38,816 nt of DNA from an uncultured Lachnospiraceae bacterium (GTDB lineage: Bacteria; Bacillota; Clostridia; Lachnospirales; Lachnospiraceae): assembly GCA_902786205.1 (NCBI GenBank), contig CADABQ010000022.1, forward strand, positions 1-38,816, in the 5' to 3' direction. The position numbers and the translations under genes were made by a program. The first letter of the stretch is position 1. Every line of letters starts with the position of its first letter. Below, one piece after another: positions 1 to 8,826 of this stretch. The notes beneath the pieces are model-generated. The model searched no databases. It worked only from the letters and a program-made list of their open reading frames with translations, and was not told where the DNA came from.

Positions 1-161
1 AAATTGAAGTAATTGTATCTTGCTGTAAATATTTGTAATTTATCCTATTTTCATGGTCGTGTCATCTGATTTTAGATGTTAGTTTCGCAATTACCTATAA
101 ATACGAATCAAAAGTGAAAAAGGTCAACATAAATTAAAAAAAGATGTAATTATCCATGGCT

Positions 162-389
162 CTAAACAATTACACCCATTCTATCTATTATACCTACTGT
201 TCTCCCCAACAATTTTAATTCTCCAGCATTTAAGTCCTTCTCACACAAATATTTCAAAATAAAGGTTTCCAAAAAAACTCCATAATACCAATTCAATAAA
301 GTAGTTTTCTCCTCCAGCCTACATAATCCAATTCCATAGATAGTATCCTTTACAATTGCAATTTTACCACTTAAACATAAGTACAACAA
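162..389 (-). CDS. Short unrecognised ORF, possibly a gene remnant
   Basis: The frame encodes about 75 residues with a plausible amino acid composition and some hydrophobic character. There is no ATG and no ribosome binding site; the only start is a TTG, and the open frame continues upstream to a TGA at 435-437. It lies just beyond the terminator hairpin at 451-492 and so would not be served by the upstream operon. It may be the tail of a lost gene or chance. I do not recognise a family. Confidence 0.2.
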   Translation of the reverse strand: MLYLCLSGKIAIVKDTIYGIGLCRLEEKTTLLNWYYGVFLETFILKYLCEKDLNAGELKLLGRTVGIIDRMGVIV

Positions 390-443
390 TCCAATTCTTA
401 TATTTTTTCTATCTGAAGCAAAGCTTCCGCAATTTCACTTGTT

Positions 444-492
444 CTTAAAACAAAATGCAGCAATAACATATAAATGTTATTGCTGCATTTTG
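444..492 (-). terminator. Intrinsic terminator of the Nudix/DUF4846 genes
   Basis: A perfect 18-bp inverted repeat (arms 451-468 and 475-492, six-base loop) lies 34 bp past the stop of the DUF4846 gene. On the minus strand it is followed by TTTTAAG. The arms begin and end with CAAAA/TTTTG, as in many Firmicute terminators. Confidence 0.75.
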
Positions 493-497
493 AAATT

Positions 498-517
498 GGA
501 TTGCCCCCACGCTTGAC
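498..517 (+). repeat. Possible degenerate copy of the dispersed palindromic repeat
   Basis: GGATTGC then CGCTTGAC match the two halves of the dispersed element seen at 14334, 28466, 31612 and 33692. The central GAATATC is replaced by a C-rich stretch. Weak evidence on its own; listed because orientation and half-site order fit. Confidence 0.3.
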
Positions 518-525
518 AAAGAGCC

Positions 526-1434
526 TTATTTATATCGCATCAAACTTCCCTCATCGAAGGTATATTCTGCTGTATGAAATGGGTACGATACCTCATCCTC
601 ATAATACCACGGATCATCTTCATGCAAAGGATTCTTTAGCACATGAAATTCTTGTGCCGGCATATAGCCTTGTGCCAGAAGGAATGCTTTCTTCCCTTCC
701 ACATTTTCGCATAAATCTACAACCATAACTACATGTCCCGGACTTCCACCCTTTATAAAAATATCGCCAATCTGCATTTGCTCCATGCTAATTTTCTTGG
801 AATCAGATTCCATATTCATCGTACCAGAATAGGCAAATACAACACGCATAAACTTCTGAAAAGAAGCATAACTACTATCATTCCCTGCTGCCGTTCCCCA
901 TGATACATTGTTTCCATCCACACAAATGGTGTATCCCTGACTCCATTTACTAAAATCTGCCACAAATCCACTTCCTAATGTAAAACAAATTTTATCGTAC
1001 TGTCCACACTGATAATAATACTCTCCAAAGACACGCATGACCGAATCTGCGCATTGTTGTAAATCTTCCTTTTCTAAAGGTAACTTGAACACCGCTATAT
1101 GTACATTTTGTTTTTTCTTTTTCTTTCCATTATATAGCAACACTGGACTTCCATCTGGTTTCATCTCATATCCCCGTAAAAAAGCTCCTAAACTATTCTT
1201 TTCCACCTTTATTCGACTATAACCCTTTGGTGTCCGAATTCTTGTTTTTAAGGTATTCCCTTTTTTATTTATATAATTAAAGGATTGCTTTTTCGATTTT
1301 TTATCCGTTTTCTTTTTTGTTACAACGCTATCTGTATTGTGTATTCCATTTTCATTCACAATATGACATTCCTGCATCAGCAAACCCATTCCTGCTACTG
1401 CCAAAACAAACAATACTTTCTTTTTTCTATTCAT
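526..1434 (-). CDS. DUF4846 family exported protein
   Basis: 302 residues with a basic N-terminus and hydrophobic stretch (about residues 7-21) followed by Cys23, so it is exported or membrane anchored. The bases around Cys23 (MQEC) are a poor lipobox. A Lys-rich linker (about 39-60) precedes a globular domain with hallmarks I associate with DUF4846: SLGAFLRGYEMKPDG, LQQCADSVMRVFGEYY, and a late GDIFIKGGSPGHVVMVVD segment. That His-containing GHVVMV strand recalls NlpC/P60-like folds, but no catalytic assignment is made. The gene overlaps the end of the upstream Nudix gene by 8 bp, suggesting translational coupling. The function of DUF4846 is unknown. Confidence 0.8.
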   Translation of the reverse strand: MNRKKKVLFVLAVAGMGLLMQECHIVNENGIHNTDSVVTKKKTDKKSKKQSFNYINKKGNTLKTRIRTPKGYSRIKVEKNSLGAFLRGYEMKPDGSPVLLYNGKKKKKQNVHIAVFKLPLEKEDLQQCADSVMRVFGEYYYQCGQYDKICFTLGSGFVADFSKWSQGYTICVDGNNVSWGTAAGNDSSYASFQKFMRVVFAYSGTMNMESDSKKISMEQMQIGDIFIKGGSPGHVVMVVDLCENVEGKKAFLLAQGYMPAQEFHVLKNPLHEDDPWYYEDEVSYPFHTAEYTFDEGSLMRYK

Positions 1435-2068
1435 CTTTTTTCATTTCCTCTTTTACTTTTTCTAAAATTCCAATATCTGCAGGCAACCACTGAACCATAG
1501 ACAATTGCTCCCTTGTCAACCATTTTGCATCGGTATGTTCTTTTAGTACCAATTCCTCTTTTGCTACACACCAAAAACAATCCATAGACAAATGAAAATC
1601 TGGATAATCATATTCTACCGTGTCCAGTTGCTCTCCAACAACTATCTTTGCATCTAACTCTTCCTGGATTTCTCGCACTAATGCCTGTTGTGGAGTTTCT
1701 CCCCATTCTATTTTTCCACCAGGGAATTCCCATCCACCCTTCCATGCTCCATAACCTCTCTGTGTGGCAAAAATCACAGACTGTCCTTGCTGATTTTTCT
1801 TATGCAACACGGCCGAAACTACCCTGACTTTTTTCTCGAATAGTGCTATTTTAAACTCTATCAATTTTATTTCTGCCACAAAACCATATTCCTTAAATGC
1901 CTCCGTCACTACTGTAGCAAAAATTTCTTCTTTTCCCTGACAGGCGCATATTCCTAATGGCTCAATAAATGCTGTACTTCCATTACCAAATTGAATTTTG
2001 TATGGTACCTGCTGCTCTTTTAATTTTGCATTGACATGTGCGACTATATTATAGGTTAATTTTCGCAT
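1427..2068 (-). CDS. Nudix hydrolase (MutT-like) with an N-terminal extension
   Basis: The Nudix box is complete (GGKIEWGETPQQALVREI followed by QEELDAKI), with the expected G-x5-E-x7-RE-x2-EE spacing, so this is probably a nucleoside triphosphate pyrophosphohydrolase of the MutT type. The core is preceded by GYGAWKGGWEFP, also typical of MutT. About 70 residues at the N-terminus precede the Nudix fold and match nothing I recognise; small MutT proteins are usually near 130-150 residues. The ATG at 2068 was chosen over an in-frame ATG at 2110 because AGGAGG sits 5 nt before it. The gene overlaps the DUF4846 gene by 8 bp and shares its terminator. Confidence 0.88.
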   Translation of the reverse strand: MRKLTYNIVAHVNAKLKEQQVPYKIQFGNGSTAFIEPLGICACQGKEEIFATVVTEAFKEYGFVAEIKLIEFKIALFEKKVRVVSAVLHKKNQQGQSVIFATQRGYGAWKGGWEFPGGKIEWGETPQQALVREIQEELDAKIVVGEQLDTVEYDYPDFHLSMDCFWCVAKEELVLKEHTDAKWLTREQLSMVQWLPADIGILEKVKEEMKKDE

Positions 2069-2141
2069 TTCTTCCTCCTGTTTTTTATGTACTTTCTCTA
2101 CCCTATGCATTAACTGCGAAAAATCCAGACATTCGGATACC

Positions 2142-4037
2142 TTACCATTCCTTCAAAATTTCTTGTGTAATCTCTTCCGTTCTTTTTCGAATGCTAATTT
2201 CATCCCAAATCTCACCTTTATCATATAAAGATGTTACATCCTTAGTATAAAGCAAATAATCGTATTTTTTGATACCAGCTTTCCTACCTTCTCCCTCCAT
2301 CTTGCGCTTAAACTCATAATTTCGAACAGATGAATTCAGATTAGAAACCAAAAGTGCCATATTACCAATTTCATAAATTGCAGCCGCACGCGTTTCTTCC
2401 GCCAAGTCAACGTCCTGAATTTCTTGACCAGTGCCATAATCCTTGACACTTGGACTACCGACAGGCCAAAATTCCTTCCATTTCTGAGGCATTATATGCT
2501 CAAGTGTATAACAATATTTCAACTCTTTTTCTCCACACTTTGTGTCATTATAGCGCCTTTTTAATTCTAACCAAAACAATAATAATGTAGCATGTTTGTT
2601 TGAAATAGACTTTAATTTTTTAGAAAAAATATCATCGTTTATCTCATTCTGTCGATCTTTAATAAGGTCATTTATTGTAATTTTTCCCGATAGCAACTCA
2701 GCGCAATTTTTATTAAAATTCTTAGTAGATGAACCACAAATAACATATCGAATAGCGATTTTTTCCAATATTTTCAATTTATTCACCAAATCACTTGGAA
2801 GGTTTTCTTCATCCAAATCATCATAATTACTCAATAATTTAAGAATATATGCATGAAATGTTGAAATACCGCATACATTCAAGACATGAAATACACGTTG
2901 TATTGGATTATTATATGAATATAGTGTTGTTGCATCAAACGAGCAGAAAAATTTTCTATATATCTCCCCGTAATTGCAAATCTCAATAATAAACTCCAAT
3001 AATTCTTTTGTGTTCAAATTCTTTGAATACTCTTTATATATAGTTGGCAAATCCGACATTTTATGTTTCTCTGGATTATAAATTCCCTTAATCAAAGCAA
3101 CGCAATGCAAAAGTATCTCCAAATTATCTCTTGTTATTCGACCAAGAGATCTAGGTGTTGCCCAATATTCGATTGTAACACCATCTATCCCGAATGTTCT
3201 TTCCCAAGTATTCTTATAAATTTCTACCACATCTTCTTTCGAAGTGATATCCATTGCATCGTCATGAATTTGAATCGTAATAATATTTTTTGATTTACAG
3301 ATTTCGTCAACCTTGTCTATTGCATGCTGAAAAATACTATTCTTAATTGTGTCTGCACAAGTTAATCTAACTCCTGCACTGTTTACCGTGTCAAAAATTG
3401 CCTGCTCGTTTTCATTAGCCTCTAAATCAATTTTAACAAGTACTTTTGCATTTTGATTTAACAACAACTCCCACAATTTTGCGGTCTGAGTATCATTATT
3501 AGCAAGATAACGGCAAAAAAACTTATAACACTGCAAAATACCATCTGATAATTTCTTATCTTTAGTCACCTCATCTGGCATAATAATTTCATCTAGTTTT
3601 CCTGTCATTTCGCCACGTATAACCTTATTAAATGACGGTGCATCCACAAGTGAATGTTGAATTTTTGCCTTTCTTATTGCACTAATACTCTTTTCCTTAA
3701 AAAAAAGCATATCTTGCATCTGTCGCTTTAAATCTCCCTGAATTTCATCATCATATGTACTCAATGGTAAATTATCATAACACGCACGTAATAATATACT
3801 CAACGTGGTAAGCCTCTGCTGACCATCAATTAACGACCAACGAGGTATTTCTCCACTTTCTGTCTTTAGTGCCTTAAGAATAATTGAGCCTAGAAAATGA
3901 CTACTATTATCATCCAACAAATCCATTATCAAATCTCTCCAATTATCATTATTCCATACATACCCTCTCTGAAAAAACGGAATTTCTATTCTTATAGGGC
4001 CACTCATAAATGTGAATGACTTCTCATGTGCTTCCAT
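2142..4037 (-). CDS. DUF262/DUF1524 (GmrSD-type) protein
   Basis: 631 residues. The N-terminal DUF262 domain shows IPFFQRGYVW (19-28), the LGSIIL strand and the DGQQRLTTL motif (71-79), the ParB/Srx-like nucleotide-binding signature of GmrS-type domains. The C-terminus carries a DUF1524/HNH-like region: LEHIMPQKW (His about 514) and later IGNMALLVSNLNSSVRN with a downstream KRK. This is the fused architecture of GmrSD-like type IV restriction enzymes, which cleave modified DNA; related proteins occur in other defence systems. AAGGAG precedes the ATG. The gene starts 17 bp after a broken TOPRIM-like ORF and is probably cotranscribed with the AAA ATPase upstream. Target specificity cannot be read from the sequence. 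Confidence 0.88.
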   Translation of the reverse strand: MEAHEKSFTFMSGPIRIEIPFFQRGYVWNNDNWRDLIMDLLDDNSSHFLGSIILKALKTESGEIPRWSLIDGQQRLTTLSILLRACYDNLPLSTYDDEIQGDLKRQMQDMLFFKEKSISAIRKAKIQHSLVDAPSFNKVIRGEMTGKLDEIIMPDEVTKDKKLSDGILQCYKFFCRYLANNDTQTAKLWELLLNQNAKVLVKIDLEANENEQAIFDTVNSAGVRLTCADTIKNSIFQHAIDKVDEICKSKNIITIQIHDDAMDITSKEDVVEIYKNTWERTFGIDGVTIEYWATPRSLGRITRDNLEILLHCVALIKGIYNPEKHKMSDLPTIYKEYSKNLNTKELLEFIIEICNYGEIYRKFFCSFDATTLYSYNNPIQRVFHVLNVCGISTFHAYILKLLSNYDDLDEENLPSDLVNKLKILEKIAIRYVICGSSTKNFNKNCAELLSGKITINDLIKDRQNEINDDIFSKKLKSISNKHATLLLFWLELKRRYNDTKCGEKELKYCYTLEHIMPQKWKEFWPVGSPSVKDYGTGQEIQDVDLAEETRAAAIYEIGNMALLVSNLNSSVRNYEFKRKMEGEGRKAGIKKYDYLLYTKDVTSLYDKGEIWDEISIRKRTEEITQEILKEW

Positions 4038-4054
4038 ATATACTTACTCCTTTC

Positions 4055-4147
4055 TCATTCTTTTGTACATATATAAAACATGCTCAAGATTGCATTTTCA
4101 TCACTTGGTCCCTCAACTATTACAACAATTACTTTTTTCTCACTCAT
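4055..4147 (-). pseudogene. N-terminal remnant of a TOPRIM-like nuclease gene
   Basis: A 30-codon ORF starts at an ATG overlapping the stop of the AAA ATPase by 8 bp (ATGAGTGA), the arrangement of a coupled second gene. Its residues include VIVVIVEGPSDENAI, a strand-then-acid motif like the first TOPRIM motif of OLD, RloB and DUF4435-type nucleases. After about 21 residues the similarity stops, the frame runs into CTKE and a TGA, and the DUF262 gene follows. It looks like the start of a partner nuclease whose remainder has been deleted. The family assignment rests on one short motif, so it is an inference. Confidence 0.6.
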
Positions 4148-5534
4148 TATGCAGGCTCCTTCCTGCTTTTCGGAATGCTCTTGCAATCTTTAAGCTATCC
4201 GTTTCCTCATAAATAAGTTCATTCTGTCCACCAAGTGTAATGCTTCGAATATACATGCTTCGAAGATTATTCGTATTTTTCACATTTTTTATATGAATAT
4301 ATCTGTTATTCGGATTAACAGTTGAGAACATAATGTTTTTTTTGTCAAGCATTTCCAGCGCTCTTAGATTGTGCGATGTAAAAATCAACTGACCTTTTGC
4401 ACTCTTGCTAAAAATATCCAATAACTCACCAAGCATATATTCAAAAATACCAGCATCTAATTCATCTATCACCAAACAAATTGAAGGATTACCAAATGCC
4501 TGAATCAATACATTTAGTATTGAAACAATCTTAATAATCCCCTCAGATTCCATACGAATTGGAATAGGTTTCTTACCATCTCTGACAGACATCAGTTCAA
4601 CCTTCCAGCCATCTTCACCAGAATCCAAAGACTGCCTTCCATAATCCTTTACATCAATACTCATACCTGGAATAATTGTATAAAGCACTGTATTTATCTG
4701 ATTTACAATTGTATGAAGCAATTTTTTCTTTTCTATATCTAAAACAACTGGCTCCATAAGCGGAACTGCAAAGTCTCCCTTCATGCCCATTTGATCTTTT
4801 TCAACACGAAATGCCATAGGAAGTAAAAAATTTGCAGAAATCATTCCCGAATGCGTATTTCTAATTACGAACAAATCTCTCAGAGCAAAATTAAACAACG
4901 AAGTAATCACAATTGCATAATTTCTGAAATCATTATCATATTCTTTGCAGAAGATTTCCCTACTACTTTCGCCAAAAATATAAGAACAATTGCTCTTTTC
5001 AGCCATTTTTCTTGCAACAATAAGATCCATTTTAACTTCTTTATCTTTTTCTACAAGTTCATCCAATCTCTTCTGCGGCTTAAAGATTGTATCAGTCTCA
5101 GACCTCTGATAATCCATAAAAATATTCTTATTTGTCCTTGTTCCATCTTGATTTATGGCACAATTTAAATATTCTCTTTCAATGCTGATTTCACTATCTT
5201 TTTTCATCAGGCAAATATGATACCCTACTTCAAAAAGAATACCATTCCAAAATATCTTAAACTCTGCATTTACTTCAGCATCTGAAGCATCCACATCAAT
5301 ATAATCAATCATACTCTGGTCAAGCTCATCACCGATCATTATATGTTGTAAGAAAAAAAGTGCATCCACGATAACCGTCTTTCCAGAACCATTCTGACCA
5401 TAAATACCCAATATCTCTGCCTTACCAAATTCGAACTTTCTTTCATTGGAAAATGGCATAACAATTGTTCCATTTTTTACGTTCTTTATATTTTTTAGTG
5501 TTAACGATGACAAACGAATCACATAATCTTTCAT
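4140..5534 (-). CDS. AAA family ATPase (AAA15/AAA21, OLD/AriA-like)
   Basis: 464 residues from the ATG at 5534; an in-frame TTG two codons upstream is also possible. Walker A is GIYGQNGSGKT (43-53). Near the C-terminus come an ESEG signature-like segment (329-332), Walker B ICLVIDELD (352-360) and an H-loop FTSHNL (His388), the order expected of ABC-type SMC/OLD-like AAA15 ATPases. The segment between is long and helical. Such ATPases usually act with a nuclease partner (AriAB in PARIS, AbiL, Gabija); here the coupled downstream gene is only a TOPRIM-like remnant. Its own promoter is a near-consensus pair at 5574-5602. A defence role is inferred from family and neighbours. Confidence 0.85.
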   Translation of the reverse strand: MKDYVIRLSSLTLKNIKNVKNGTIVMPFSNERKFEFGKAEILGIYGQNGSGKTVIVDALFFLQHIMIGDELDQSMIDYIDVDASDAEVNAEFKIFWNGILFEVGYHICLMKKDSEISIEREYLNCAINQDGTRTNKNIFMDYQRSETDTIFKPQKRLDELVEKDKEVKMDLIVARKMAEKSNCSYIFGESSREIFCKEYDNDFRNYAIVITSLFNFALRDLFVIRNTHSGMISANFLLPMAFRVEKDQMGMKGDFAVPLMEPVVLDIEKKKLLHTIVNQINTVLYTIIPGMSIDVKDYGRQSLDSGEDGWKVELMSVRDGKKPIPIRMESEGIIKIVSILNVLIQAFGNPSICLVIDELDAGIFEYMLGELLDIFSKSAKGQLIFTSHNLRALEMLDKKNIMFSTVNPNNRYIHIKNVKNTNNLRSMYIRSITLGGQNELIYEETDSLKIARAFRKAGRSLHNE

Positions 5535-5573
5535 ATCCAATTTTCCTCTAAATCTTAATAAATATCCAATAAT

Positions 5574-5602
5574 ATTATACTACAAGAAACCAAATTTATC
5601 AA
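5574..5602 (-). promoter_or_regulatory. SigA-type promoter of the AAA ATPase operon
   Basis: On the minus strand TTGATA, a 17-base spacer and TATAAT lie about 40 bp upstream of the ATPase start. Confidence 0.75.
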
Positions 5603-5824
5603 TTCTAATTTTCATTTCGGTATTTTTTATTCTTTTTTTAATTTCAAGTTTTGGTAATATTATATTTCTTTTTTCTAACTTCATGTTCATAAATTTTTTT
5701 CAATTTTGTTCCATTATGGTAATGGTTTGATTTGTACAATCCCTTCTGCCGACTGAACTGTTACATCCTATAGAAAACAAAGGCATTTTCATTCTGTCCA
5801 TAATACAGAATTTTATGAAGCAAC

Positions 5825-5871
5825 GAAAAAAGCTGGATAGGGAACCACGCGCACTTGGCATCTTATCCAGC
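5825..5871 (-). terminator. Terminator of the dynamin-like operon
   Basis: GCTGGATA (minus strand) pairs with TATCCAGC around a long loop that itself holds a CCA...TGG inner hairpin, followed by TTTTTT. It is about 95 bp after the last gene of the GTPase operon. The remaining bases between 5603 and 5825 are AT-rich with nothing else recognisable. Confidence 0.75.
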
Positions 5872-5964
5872 AGAAGAGTTTGACTATTAACTCTCCAATT
5901 CTTTTATTCTGTCTAGCCTATTTGTTTTTCTTTCAGAACATACATTTTCCAATTTCCATCGTTC

Positions 5965-6438
5965 TTACTGAACATCAATATCATCTAACAAATCATTAAC
6001 AGCTAACATTTTTAATAACATTTTCATTTCATCAATATCTAAAATAATTTTTTTTGCACTATCGTTAATTAACTTTTTTACATATTTTCTTTCTGCTGAT
6101 TTTTGTGTCTCAATATCGTTTGCTTTTTCCATTATAGAATCTAATTTCATCAGACTAGTCACCTGACTTGTTTCATACTGCTGTTTTAAATCTTCTAATG
6201 ATACACCATCTCTTTCTGCAATTTCGGTCAAATATATAATAGAACTATTTATTTCATCTTTTACTTCATTCAATTGTTTGGTAAAACGTTGTTCTATTTC
6301 AGTACCAAATTGACATATCCTTTTGTTTTCACTCTCTTTTATTTCATCAATTAGAAATGAAAATCTTTTACGCATTCTTACTTCTCTTCTTTGCTGTATT
6401 TCAGCTTTAATCCTTAATATCCACCTTGGGCAATTCAT
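5965..6438 (-). CDS. Coiled-coil protein of the dynamin-like operon (unknown)
   Basis: 157 residues, almost entirely charged and helical, with heptad-like stretches (about 40-75 and 85-130). No signal peptide or catalytic motif. It starts 15 bp after the preceding gene, with GGGAGG upstream. As third gene behind a dynamin-like GTPase it is likely an accessory or adaptor subunit. I recognise no named family. Confidence 0.65.
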   Translation of the reverse strand: MNCPRWILRIKAEIQQRREVRMRKRFSFLIDEIKESENKRICQFGTEIEQRFTKQLNEVKDEINSSIIYLTEIAERDGVSLEDLKQQYETSQVTSLMKLDSIMEKANDIETQKSAERKYVKKLINDSAKKIILDIDEMKMLLKMLAVNDLLDDIDVQ

Positions 6439-6452
6439 TTTGACTTCCTCCC

Positions 6453-7223
6453 TTATTTTAAAATATCACAAACACAATCTGAAATATTTATGAGATATAA
6501 AGGCATCACACAACTTTTCTCTCTGTCATTTTGCTCCATTTTATTATCTCTAACCATTTTTTCTAATTGACTTTTTAACATACACGTTGCCTTTTCCTGT
6601 TCATCCATTATATTATTAAAATAATCTTGAATTCCTTCCAACTGACTATTCAGAGTTTCTCTTACATTTTCTGATAAATTATTTAATGCCTCGTTAATAA
6701 CTTTTTTGGTAAATTCTGTCATTGCATGCTTTTTCTCACTACCAGAATCCATCTTTAGTATTTTCAAACACTCAGCATCATCTAAGGACATTCTTTTTGC
6801 CAATGGATTATTTATACTGCCCGTTATGGTTTTAGCAATTCTACTTTTTTCCTTTTTTAATGCCTTTAAATTTGCCACACTGTAAGAAGTGTATGATGGT
6901 GCGTTTTCAACCAGTGCAATCAATTTATCATAATATTCTTCCACTAATTGAATACATCCCTTCTCCATCACTTTTGCTTGTTGAAAATACCCCTCTGAAA
7001 ATGAAAGTAAAATTTCATTTAATCGGTCTGTTGTGTATATATCTGCCTCGCTTTTATTATAAGATTTTTCTGAAGCAATTCTATCAGTACAAGCATCTTG
7101 AATGCTCCTACCAACACTTCTTAACGTTTCACTTCCAAAATAGTTCCCTACCTTTTCTACTCCTCGACCCAGGGTTCTACCCGCAGCTCGAACGAAACCA
7201 CCAATGCTACTAAAAAGCCCCAT
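6453..7223 (-). CDS. Gly-rich/coiled-coil partner of the dynamin-like GTPase (unknown)
   Basis: 256 residues from the ATG at 7223, which has GAGGTG six bases upstream; a GTG three codons earlier is possible. The N-terminus (MGLFSSIGGFVRAAGRTLG) is an amphipathic Gly/Ser-rich segment that could touch membrane or oligomerise. The rest is long helices (about 60-120 and 170-235). It lies 23 bp after the GTPase. Bacterial dynamin-like proteins often have helical partners encoded next to them (LeoABC is an example), which is the basis for the role suggested here. Confidence 0.65.
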   Translation of the reverse strand: MGLFSSIGGFVRAAGRTLGRGVEKVGNYFGSETLRSVGRSIQDACTDRIASEKSYNKSEADIYTTDRLNEILLSFSEGYFQQAKVMEKGCIQLVEEYYDKLIALVENAPSYTSYSVANLKALKKEKSRIAKTITGSINNPLAKRMSLDDAECLKILKMDSGSEKKHAMTEFTKKVINEALNNLSENVRETLNSQLEGIQDYFNNIMDEQEKATCMLKSQLEKMVRDNKMEQNDREKSCVMPLYLINISDCVCDILK

Positions 7224-7246
7224 ATTTCTCACCTCTTTACAATGTT

Positions 7247-8701
7247 TTATCCTTCCATATTTTTAATAGCTTTTTCCAGTTCATCTGCCTTTTGAGACGT
7301 AATCACCTTTAACTTGTTTAATAATATTTCTAACTCTTTCTTATCTTCTTCTGCCTCTTGATACTTAATATTATTTTCTTCCTGCTTTTTCTTAATCTGC
7401 TCTATGCCTCCTTGACTTGTAGTAATAATTTCTTCTTGCATTCTCTTTATTCTTATCATTGTACCCTGAATAGTTTCTTTACATATTTCATAATTTCCCA
7501 CTATGTCAGCTATTAGTAATTGTTTATAATTTTGCACGACTTCTCTATTTATTTTTTCTTTTAATAATTCAATATTTGTAAAATCCAACATTTCTTGAAA
7601 TTTATCATTTATATTTTTCACTCTAAATTTTCGAATAATAGAATCAATATCCCAATACTTATCATCCTCTTCTGTTAAATTATTATATTCCTTCAATAAT
7701 GTAAACAAATAAGCCGAAACTGGTACAAGATTCTTTTTGGCTAACTCATAATTAGCATATGCACCTTTCCCTTTCAAATACTTCAACCATTCCTCTTTCT
7801 GTTCAATCCAGTTTTCTCTTGGTCTATTTAATGTATCAAGCTGTGTGGCAATAACATAAACCTTTTCGGGATTATATCTTGTATTTGAAAATACACTGTA
7901 TATCGTTGCCATCTCCTGTCCTGTTAACGCATCAGCCTTTACACAAACAAGTACCGCATTTGCCCTATCAATATAATCTCTTGTAATGTTAGATCTATAT
8001 TCCACTACATCATCTAATCCTGGAGTATCCACTAAAACAACACCCTCTGGAAGTTGAAAGTCTTTTAAACCAACTTCAACTTCTTTTACAAAATAATGAC
8101 ATACCGACTTCGAAGATGTCCATTTTTGAATTTCCAGCACCAGTTCTTCTTTTGATTTACATACAACACTTCTATCATCCTTACTAAGCCAGTTTTTTCT
8201 TTCGTCCTCTGCCTTTAATTTTGCATATTCCTCCAAAAAAACAGTTGCTTTTGACTCATTTGCACTTTTCCATAGTTCCTCCCATTCTTTTTCAGAATAG
8301 AAACTAACTTTTACATAATTCACTGACCCCTTCTTAAACTTTGTTAATGCTGCAGTTTCTGGCGTAACTTTTGTAGATGCATATTCATGTCCAAGTAGAG
8401 CATTAATGAGTGTTGATTTTCCTGCCTTTATTGCACCCACTAAGGCAATATGAAATTCAGCATCGGAACATCTTTTTAAGAAGTTATTAATATCCCTAAA
8501 CATTTTTGATGTTATCAGCGCATCAATTCCGTTTAATTGTAAAATTTCCCTTGTTTTTAGTATTTTGCTGGCATATTTTTGAACCGTTGTATCCCATAGA
8601 AATGCACTATCAATAGCTTTATCCTCAACAATTTTTTGTAATTTATCTATTTTATCCTCGTACTCTTTTCGTGCCTCTTCACTTGTAAACTTAAAGTCCA
8701 T
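7247..8701 (-). CDS. Dynamin-like GTPase
   Basis: 484 residues. A helical N-terminus (1-80) is followed by a GTPase domain: P-loop GAIKAGKS (89-96), switch-I Thr in the KVTPETAA segment (about 112-118), DTPG (225-228) and TQLD (286-289). The rest is coiled-coil and ends near 484. Dynamin-like proteins use GTP hydrolysis to remodel membranes. This one is short and shows no hydrophobic paddle or transmembrane hairpin, so membrane binding may depend on its partners. The ATG is preceded by GGAGGGG. It is first of a three-gene operon ending at the terminator 5825-5871. Cell-division, stress and anti-phage roles are all known for relatives. Confidence 0.85.
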   Translation of the reverse strand: MDFKFTSEEARKEYEDKIDKLQKIVEDKAIDSAFLWDTTVQKYASKILKTREILQLNGIDALITSKMFRDINNFLKRCSDAEFHIALVGAIKAGKSTLINALLGHEYASTKVTPETAALTKFKKGSVNYVKVSFYSEKEWEELWKSANESKATVFLEEYAKLKAEDERKNWLSKDDRSVVCKSKEELVLEIQKWTSSKSVCHYFVKEVEVGLKDFQLPEGVVLVDTPGLDDVVEYRSNITRDYIDRANAVLVCVKADALTGQEMATIYSVFSNTRYNPEKVYVIATQLDTLNRPRENWIEQKEEWLKYLKGKGAYANYELAKKNLVPVSAYLFTLLKEYNNLTEEDDKYWDIDSIIRKFRVKNINDKFQEMLDFTNIELLKEKINREVVQNYKQLLIADIVGNYEICKETIQGTMIRIKRMQEEIITTSQGGIEQIKKKQEENNIKYQEAEEDKKELEILLNKLKVITSQKADELEKAIKNMEG

Positions 8702-8781
8702 CCTTTTCCCCTCCTCATTTTCTTACCTGTACACATTCCATTCTATTTCGTTTTTTATAATCTCTCTTTACCTTGTGTAGG

Positions 8782-8817
8782 TAGTAGGAAAGAAAGTAAA
8801 TCCTTTCTTTCCTACTA
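8782..8817 (-). terminator. Perfect hairpin after the PPC/Big2 protein gene
   Basis: 15-bp perfect arms (8782-8796 and 8803-8817) separated by six bases, 10 bp beyond the stop codon. No clear T-run follows on the minus strand, so it may stabilise the 3' end or terminate weakly. It lies between two co-oriented operons. Confidence 0.55.
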
Positions 8818-8826
8818 TATTTCTAC

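Noticed and set aside
1..161. Search for a gene or site at the window start
   Set aside because: AT-rich sequence without an ORF, promoter pair or hairpin that stands out.
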